A stretch of DNA of 64,000 nucleotides, from contig JACEFZ010013229.1 of assembly GCA_014155875.1 (NCBI GenBank), forward strand, positions 259,501 through 323,500. Direction: 5' to 3'. The notes beneath the pieces were generated by a model that worked only from the letters and a program-made list of their open reading frames with translations, ran no database searches and had not been told where the DNA came from. The DNA is from Cepaea nemoralis. Lineage: Eukaryota; Mollusca; Gastropoda; Stylommatophora; Helicidae. The position numbers and the translations under genes were made by a program. Positions 59,201 to 64,000 of this stretch are shown here, piece by piece; positions within the stretch are counted from its first letter, which is position 1; each line of letters opens with the position of its first letter.

Positions 59201-59484
59201 AGTCTAATAATGTCTGGTATTCAAGGACAATAGCATGCTAGAGATATGTGGTTAAATGAGCTATTCTCTGCTAATTCTTCAGGAAGGTAGTTTATCTTGT
59301 AAAGTGGGTGGAGTCTATCCGACCATAATCCCATTCTTACATCAATAGAGCCAATAACTACTCTATATTCCTGGAGACTTATAGGAAAGAAACTTTCTAG
59401 ATCAAAGGCCTTATAGTTTGAATCTGAGGACCTTTATTTCCCTAGACAACCATTTCATATGGTATTCACTTTTACTACCACACA
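56211..59484. mobile_element. 3,274-bp TG...CA element of unknown class (copy 2, inverted)
   Basis: Reverse complement of copy 1 over its whole length and again 3,274 bp. Flanked by 'gatgg' (56,206-56,210 and 59,485-59,489). It interrupts the family B LINE between the RT thumb and the connection region; copies 1 and 2 of family B show the uninterrupted site. The two insertion sites share no sequence, so this is true transposition and not segmental duplication. Several small frames are kept in both copies, for example 56,433-56,212 (minus) against 52,524-52,745 (plus), with three amino-acid changes. Confidence 0.87.
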
Positions 59485-60056
59485 GATGGGTCAAGCCGAA
59501 GACATTTTTCAACAGATGTGCTCAGTTGAGGACTTAGAACCTAGCGAGCAGTGAGTACAAGTGCCAACAGACCCTTTTCAGTTTGCAGTCAACTAGGCAG
59601 AAAAAGCAAAAAAGAAAGTTCGGCTTCTGTGGAGGCGGAAGTACAGGCTTTGATCTTCAAGAATTCCTTGGAGGGTGATGATGTCATTTACACAGATTAG
59701 TCGGTCGTTCGACGATTGAAAACGTGATGGTCCATTACGGCTCAGGCCGGAGGGAGAATTGTGAAGGAGGATTCTGGTGCTTTTGCTTTGACCACAAGCA
59801 ACATGAATATGGAAGTCAAAGCAGTAAGTCAAGCAATAACATGGCTCGAGACACAGCCATTCACTTGGGCATGTTTCCTAAGTGACTCAATGTGCATGCT
59901 CAGGAAGATATAGATTTGGTGGATCAGAAGAGAGTGGTTGCTGTCTCTAGAGAGGTTTCAGCTGGCAACGATTAGTTTCATTTTCGTGTCAGGGCATGCG
60001 GGTGTACAGGGAAATGAGATGGCTAACAAGCTTGCAGGTTAGGCTGCTGTGGAAGT

Positions 60057-60680
60057 CGGACTATCAGTTATCAGTTATCAGTTATCAGTTGGGGTATCTT
60101 CGTTGCACTACGGACATGTCCATAGGTGCTCAGATCCTTCCCCCAGCATATGCATCAGCGTCCGGTGGCTAATAGTGCCAGTTCTGTGTTGGTTGACGAG
60201 GCACCTTGTTTTCCCGATTTACCTCTGGCGTTTGGCCGTGCCGATTCTTACTCCCAAGTCTTTCATCCTGGACAGCGATGTGGATTCACTGACGTCAAAG
60301 TCCTCTGTTCTCGCCATATCTTTAAGGACGTTAATAACATCGGCACGATCCATGGGCTGGCCATCTACAGGGGGTGCAGAGCCAGCGAGTTTATCAGCTT
60401 GTTCATTTCCCTCGACTCCCGCATGTCCCGGGACGAAGATGAAGTTGACTTTACGGACAACAGACTTGTGCAGCGATTCAGTCCACTGTCTACGTACAGA
60501 TCCAGCTTCGACCTTCTGAATCATGCTCATTGAATCACTTAGTACACAAACGTTGGTATAATGCCGTGATTCCAGCCATATGAAAGCCTGTGTAACTGCC
60601 ATCACCTCCATCGTCATGCTGCTCGTAGTCATAGAGTGGGCACCAATGGATTCTTGGGGAAGTAAGTCATTCGCGAGAAC
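60057..60680 (-). mobile_element. 5'-truncated RNase H LINE (family C) with (ACTGATA)n tail
   Basis: Minus strand: RNase H piece (60,683-60,219: MEVMAVTQAFIWLESRHYTNVCVLSDSMSM with the catalytic Glu and Asp regions, VNFIFVPGHAGVEGNEQADKLAG), then a final segment to about 60,120 ending in RSEHLWTCP, and a heptamer tail (60,062-60,090). Related to, but distinct from, family B, whose 3' end it interrupts. About 70 bp of family B are missing at the site and no clear target duplication is visible. Confidence 0.78.
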
Positions 60681-60683
60681 CAA
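60219..60683 (-). pseudogene. RNase H domain of family C LINE
   Basis: About 150 open codons: the RNase HI helix with the catalytic Glu (MTMEVMAVTQAF), the strand with the third acidic residue (VCVLSDSMSM) and the final GHAGVEGNEQADKLA block. The first Asp (TDGS) lies upstream of the truncation. The best preserved RNase H of the window. Confidence 0.8.
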
Positions 60684-60989
60684 GTGAGGACTGTGAATCT
60701 ACTACCATGGTCAGAATGCAAGAACAGTAAATTAAAAGAGGTGTGGCCAAACAAGAATATTATGTGGGAAGCCAAAGAAGATTAATGTACCAACACATAA
60801 CTGGTGTCGTTAGCCGCTACACGCTGCGTGATTTACTGAGGATGGGATCTGAGCACTTATGGAGAGAATGTTTCGATGTGCAATGAGAATGATCTGTCGA
60901 TTAACTAACTAACTAACTAAATAACTAAATAACTAACTGACTGAAGTAGATGTTCGGGTGTAAAATGCTATTCCAAGTCTGACTATGGA

Positions 60990-61525
60990 AGTTAGTCAGT
61001 CAGTAAAGCAAGAACATGGCTCGAGATAGATCTTTACTCGGGCGTGTTTCCGTAGTGACACAATGAGTATGCTCAGGCAGACGGACAGTGGTTGGCGTCT
61101 CTGGGGCGGTCACGGCTGGCAATGATAGTTTCATTGTCGTGCCAGGGCATGCTGGTGTACAAGAAAATGAGCAGGCTGACAGGCTTACAGGCTTACAGGT
61201 AAGGCTATTGTGGAGGGTGGAAAAGCCATGGACCAGGTCGATGTACTGAATGCTCTACGAGATGTAAGACGTTTTGCGACAACCAAGTGATGACTGGGAA
61301 TCTACAACCATGGTCATACTGCGAGAACAGCAAGTTAACAAAGGTGTAGCCAAACAAGAACACTATGCAGGAAGTCAAAGAAGATTAAAAAACCAATATA
61401 GAATTGGTGTCATTTGCCGCTACACGCTGAGTGATTTACTGTGGAGGGGATCCGAGCACTTATGGACTGAATGGTTTGGTGTCCAATGAGGGTGATCTGT
61501 TGACTAACTAATTAACTAACTAAAC
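60990..61525 (+). mobile_element. Family B LINE 3' end (copy 5)
   Basis: Plus strand, 5'-truncated within RNase H: 'aacatggctcgaga' at 61,013 as in 59,839; GHAGVQENEQADRL-like text near 61,150; then STTMVILREQQVNKGVAKQ, RYTLSDLLWRGSEHLWTEW (to 61,489) and the (AACT)n tail (61,502-61,525). It follows the tail of copy 4 within about 60 bp in the same orientation. Confidence 0.78.
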
Positions 61526-61818
61526 AAAGAAGTAAGCATCTTGAAACATATTAAATTTGTGTTTTCATTATCTTTATTGTGTATATGAATATAATGTGGT
61601 GTTCATTATACGACACCTTAAGTCTTTCAAGATGTATCTGATTTTAGGTGTAGAAGAAAGAAGTTAATTTCAAAAAATTGTTCAGCTGTTTCCTCATCGA
61701 CATCATCGGATGCGTTTTGGCTTTTGTCGACATTTGAAATCTGTGACAGGACACCGTCAGTGAATAGCTGAAATCAGAACATAGTAACATTTATACGCAT
61801 TACATTTCTTCTTCATCT
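61526..61818. other. No recognisable gene
   Basis: AT-rich spacer with no open frame or motif. Confidence 0.35.
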
Positions 61819-62177
61819 TATGGTCTATGCAGTGTGGTATTGATGATCGTGTCTATCAACAACTTTCTGTCTCGTGTTTTGCTAATGATGTTTGAAAATA
61901 ACATTCCTCCAAGACATGATGTCAAACGGGCAAGAATCGTATCTCTTGCTCTACCCCTGCCTCTCTTCCCCTCGAACTTTCATGTGGTGACGGAATACTC
62001 CAGCATTCCCTTTCCCATGACATGCCCACAGAATGTGGGCTGTCTTCGTCTGATGAGAGTCACCAGTATTCTGTATGAGTTAATGTCTTTTTTATTTTGT
62101 TTATTTTTATATTTAGGGAATGCAAAATGTAAACTCTGCTTAAGATCTGAAAAAGAAAGAATGAAATGGAATGACAT
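61819..62177 (-). pseudogene. LINE RT C-terminal fragment, (GAT/GAA)n-type tail
   Basis: Minus strand: ILVTLIRRRQPTFCGHVMGKGMLEYSVTT, then after a shift KFEGKRGRGRARDTILARL and SKTRDRKLLIDTIINT before a stop at about 61,820. This is the RTE-like C-terminal domain also seen at 54,240-54,490, but from another subfamily. A GATGAAGAAGAA stretch follows the stop as a short tail. Confidence 0.72.
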
Positions 62178-62211
62178 AATAATAAGTGTGAAGCTCGTGG
62201 AGAGAATTAAT

Positions 62212-62625
62212 TAAATACTAGTGAGCCAAGACCTGAAGACAAGACGCTGGATTTTGATGGGACATACAGCTGAAAGAAAACACCCCGAGAATAGTATAAA
62301 CAGAATTGCCTTTGCCTGGAATTCACGAGGCAAACGAAATACAGTGAGACCTATAAATACACAGAGAAGCGACAGAGAACCACAAGTGGAGATGAGCACA
62401 AAGGATAGCCGCCGAACGACCCTTCCCCCCCCCCCCCCCCCCAGCTGACGTCACAGACACAAACCAACATAATCAGTCCGAGATAGGACTCACAAGAAAA
62501 TAATTAGGGTGAATGAACCCACAAAAACCACGGAACCAACAATAACCACAGCTGAGGAAGCAGGTTGAACGAGGCCGAATTTGGAATTTTTGTTTTGAAA
62601 ATTGGAATTGGAATTGGAATACTGG
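62212..62625 (+). pseudogene. LINE RT C-terminus and 3' UTR (family G)
   Basis: Plus strand: LKTRRWILMGHTAERKHPEN, NRIAFAWNSRGKRNTVRP and DREPQVEMS (about 62,224-62,400), a LINE C-terminal domain of the type RRWxWIGHxLRK...W.PxGKRxxGRP. A 3' region follows with a run of 18 C (62,425-62,442) and ends in (GGAATT)n at about 62,600-62,620. The same 3' region recurs at 63,740-63,985. Confidence 0.65.
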
Positions 62626-62632
62626 ATCCAAT

Positions 62633-62968
62633 CAATGTTCAGGATGCCAGAGGGCCGGCCACAGCAAAGCAGCATTTCGAAGTAATACGGAAATCTGCCG
62701 GTACTGCACCGATCACCACGCCTTCAAAGAGTGTCCGCTGGCCAAGCTGGACACGGACTTCCGAGCACCCAGCAACAAAAGAAAGTGCGCCAACTGTCTG
62801 GGCAAGCATAGAGCAAGATACTTGGGCTGTCCGTACCTTCAAAGACACCGAGACGTCTTAAAGTTCGCCATCACTACAAAGACTCCATATAAGGACGCAA
62901 TGCGGAGGTGCGAGGCAGCCACGTGCATCTCACAAGCGGAAAAAAAGCTCAACTGCAAGACCAGATAA
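62633..62968 (+). pseudogene. LINE ORF1 gag-like zinc-knuckle region
   Basis: Frame 2 reads QCSGCQRAGHSKAAF, then CRYCTDHHAFKEC and CANCLGKHRARYLGCPYLQR: three successive CCHC-type knuckles, the first with its last Cys lost. CANCxGxHxAxYxGCP is a hallmark of ORF1 (gag-like) proteins of Jockey/I-type LINEs, which bind element RNA. There is no start codon; the left end joins the tail of family G. It ends at a stop at 62,966. Confidence 0.75.
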
Positions 62969-63747
62969 ATGAGCTAAAGAAGCAAATTAAGCTGCTTCAA
63001 ACACCGGCACCGACCAGAGACAATGAAATAAAGGAGATCCAGCAAAATATCAGACAAGAGGTGGATCACATGTCGGAGACGACAAAGAAGAATGAAGAGA
63101 TCCTACAAGCAATCAAAGCAGAAAGAGAGATGCTAAGAACTGAAAGGGAGCTAACCTATAAAAAACCAGCAGAAGCCATGGAAAAGATCACAGACAAGCC
63201 GCAAGATGAAACACAACAAAAGATCGAACCGGAACCGCAAGCTAAGGTCAGCAGCCCAAACACGACGCCCAAGAGGGAACCACTATCCCGCCGGAACTCT
63301 GAAGGCGGCACAGAATACCGACTTCCACCTACCCTGGAGGATTGCCTAGAATCGATACGATTGGAGAAACTCAGGCACTAGGAATTCAGACGGCGCTGGG
63401 AAGAGAAAGAAAAGAAGAAGCCCAAGAAACTCAGGAGACCGGTAGAATACCCGGATATACACTATGAAGGTGAGGACGAACCCGACTACACGTACTATAT
63501 AGAAGACGGAGAGACGTTCCCATGCCTGACCGCAGAGGAAGAAATCGAAAGGCAACAGAAACTCAAAATCGAAAGTGAAAAGATGCGCAAAGAGGAAAAT
63601 ATAAACATCGAAGAGCTTCTACAGACAATAAACACAAAGGAGGCAAGAAGATCAAATAGACAGTCCTTAAAAGGACTGCAACTAGCCAAACCAGACGAGC
63701 CAGGAGCCTTCACTAACAAAAGAAACCACCAGAGGAGACGGGAATAA
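62908..63747 (+). pseudogene. Coiled-coil continuation of the gag-like ORF
   Basis: Frame 1, overlapping the end of the zinc-knuckle frame: a long charged coiled coil (KAQLQDQINELKKQIKLLQ, QEVDHMSETTKKNEEIL, about 62,945-63,170), a Pro/Ser-rich hinge and YRLPPTLEDCLESIRLEKLRH to a stop at 63,379. The same frame continues open after it with acidic and basic helices (VEYPDIHYEGEDEPDYTYY, EEIERQQKLKIESEKMRKEE) to a stop at about 63,745. One stop and one frame change separate this from a continuous gag-like protein. The 3' UTR follows directly with no RT between. Confidence 0.6.
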
Positions 63748-63985
63748 AGGACAGCCGCCGACCAATCCCCCGGCTAACTTAACAGACACAAACGCTTACA
63801 TAACCAGTCCAAGATAGAAATTTCTCGTAAGAGCGCACAAGACAAGAAACAGAGTAGAAATACCCACAAAACCCACGGATCTCAACAATAACCAAAGCTG
63901 TGGAGGCAGGTTAGATGAGACCGAATTTGGAATTTTTGTTGTTGTTGTTGAAAAATTGGAACTGGAATTGGAATACTGGAGAAAC
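63748..63985 (+). mobile_element. Second copy of the family G 3' UTR and tail
   Basis: Direct repeat of 62,398-62,625: 'acagacacaaac', 'caacaataacca.agctg', 'gaccgaatttggaattttt' in the same order and spacing, ending in a GGAATT-type tail at about 63,960-63,978. Here a (GTT)n run replaces part of the first copy. Confidence 0.75.
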
Positions 63986-64000
63986 AGAAAGGAATAATAT

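Larger units (their letters stand above)
45869..60950 (+). mobile_element. Family B LINE (copy 4), outermost host of the nested pile
   Basis: The plus-strand element survives in five segments. 45,869-46,177: linker and RT start (IVKNKSVPDFHSADLI ... NNELE). 48,412-48,781: RT fingers. 55,298-56,210: RT palm and thumb (SQGSLLSPVLFNVYT, VVCDDVLVCRQGK, MNYLWIRFDRSLAYN). 59,485-60,060: connection and RNase H. 60,681-60,950: 3' end and (AACT)n tail. The gaps are filled by a hAT element, a family A LINE, a 3,274-bp TG...CA element and a family C LINE end. Segment order follows copies 1 and 2, so the pieces belong together. All frames are broken. Confidence 0.85.

Noticed and set aside
49473..59484. 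Large inverted segmental duplication
   Set aside because: Homology stops exactly at the TG...CA ends; flanks differ and each copy has its own 5-bp duplication in a different host LINE.

Overview
The window is metazoan nuclear DNA made almost entirely of transposable elements and satellite. I see no bacterial operons, no rRNA or functional tRNA genes and no intact host gene. The only host-like gene is a broken single-exon class A (rhodopsin-like) GPCR at 42.2-43.4 kb. It resembles the expanded chemosensory-type receptors of gastropods. With the element spectrum (CR1 with an SGNH ORF1, RTE-like LINEs, RNase H-bearing LINEs, Penelope, mariner, hAT, tRNA-SINEs) this suggests a mollusc, probably a gastropod. 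That is inference; the species cannot be read from the sequence. || Layout. 0-1.4 kb: non-coding, with two LINE 3' tails. 1.56-4.34 kb: CA-rich DNA and CT/CA microsatellites. 4.36-9.57 kb: a CR1-type LINE on the minus strand, the only element with both ORFs open. 10.7-19.0 kb: a 12-bp satellite array with higher-order structure; an older patch lies at 19.74-20.07 kb. 20.2-24.1 kb: an RNase H LINE fragment, then a nearly complete RTE-like LINE (family A). 25.2-27.6 kb: a SINE and LINE fragments. 29.3-33.8 kb: an old SINE, then a mariner split by a LINE and a Penelope fragment. 33.8-41.0 kb: two further LINE families, one inside the other, carrying two SINEs and a 232-bp palindromic insertion. 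42.2-43.4 kb: the GPCR pseudogene. 44.5-61.5 kb: a nested pile of transposons. 61.8-64 kb: LINE pieces, including a gag-like ORF. || The nested pile can be read layer by layer from target-site duplications (TSDs). A plus-strand RNase H LINE (family B) received (1) a hAT element with an 8-bp TSD, (2) a minus-strand family A LINE with an imperfect 11-bp TSD and a twin-priming 5' inversion, and (3) one 3,274-bp TG...CA element with a 5-bp TSD. The family A LINE in turn received a second copy of the 3,274-bp element (another 5-bp TSD) and a plus-strand (GAT)n-tailed LINE (12-bp TSD). The two 3,274-bp copies are the same length, lie in opposite orientation and carry no recognisable coding sequence. 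I regard them as the most promising undescribed item here. || Most microsatellites outside the 1.5-4.3 kb block sit exactly at LINE 3' ends, each family with its own tail motif. Family letters A-H are labels used only in this annotation. Elements were assigned by eye from motifs and from repeats within the window; database identity was not tested.
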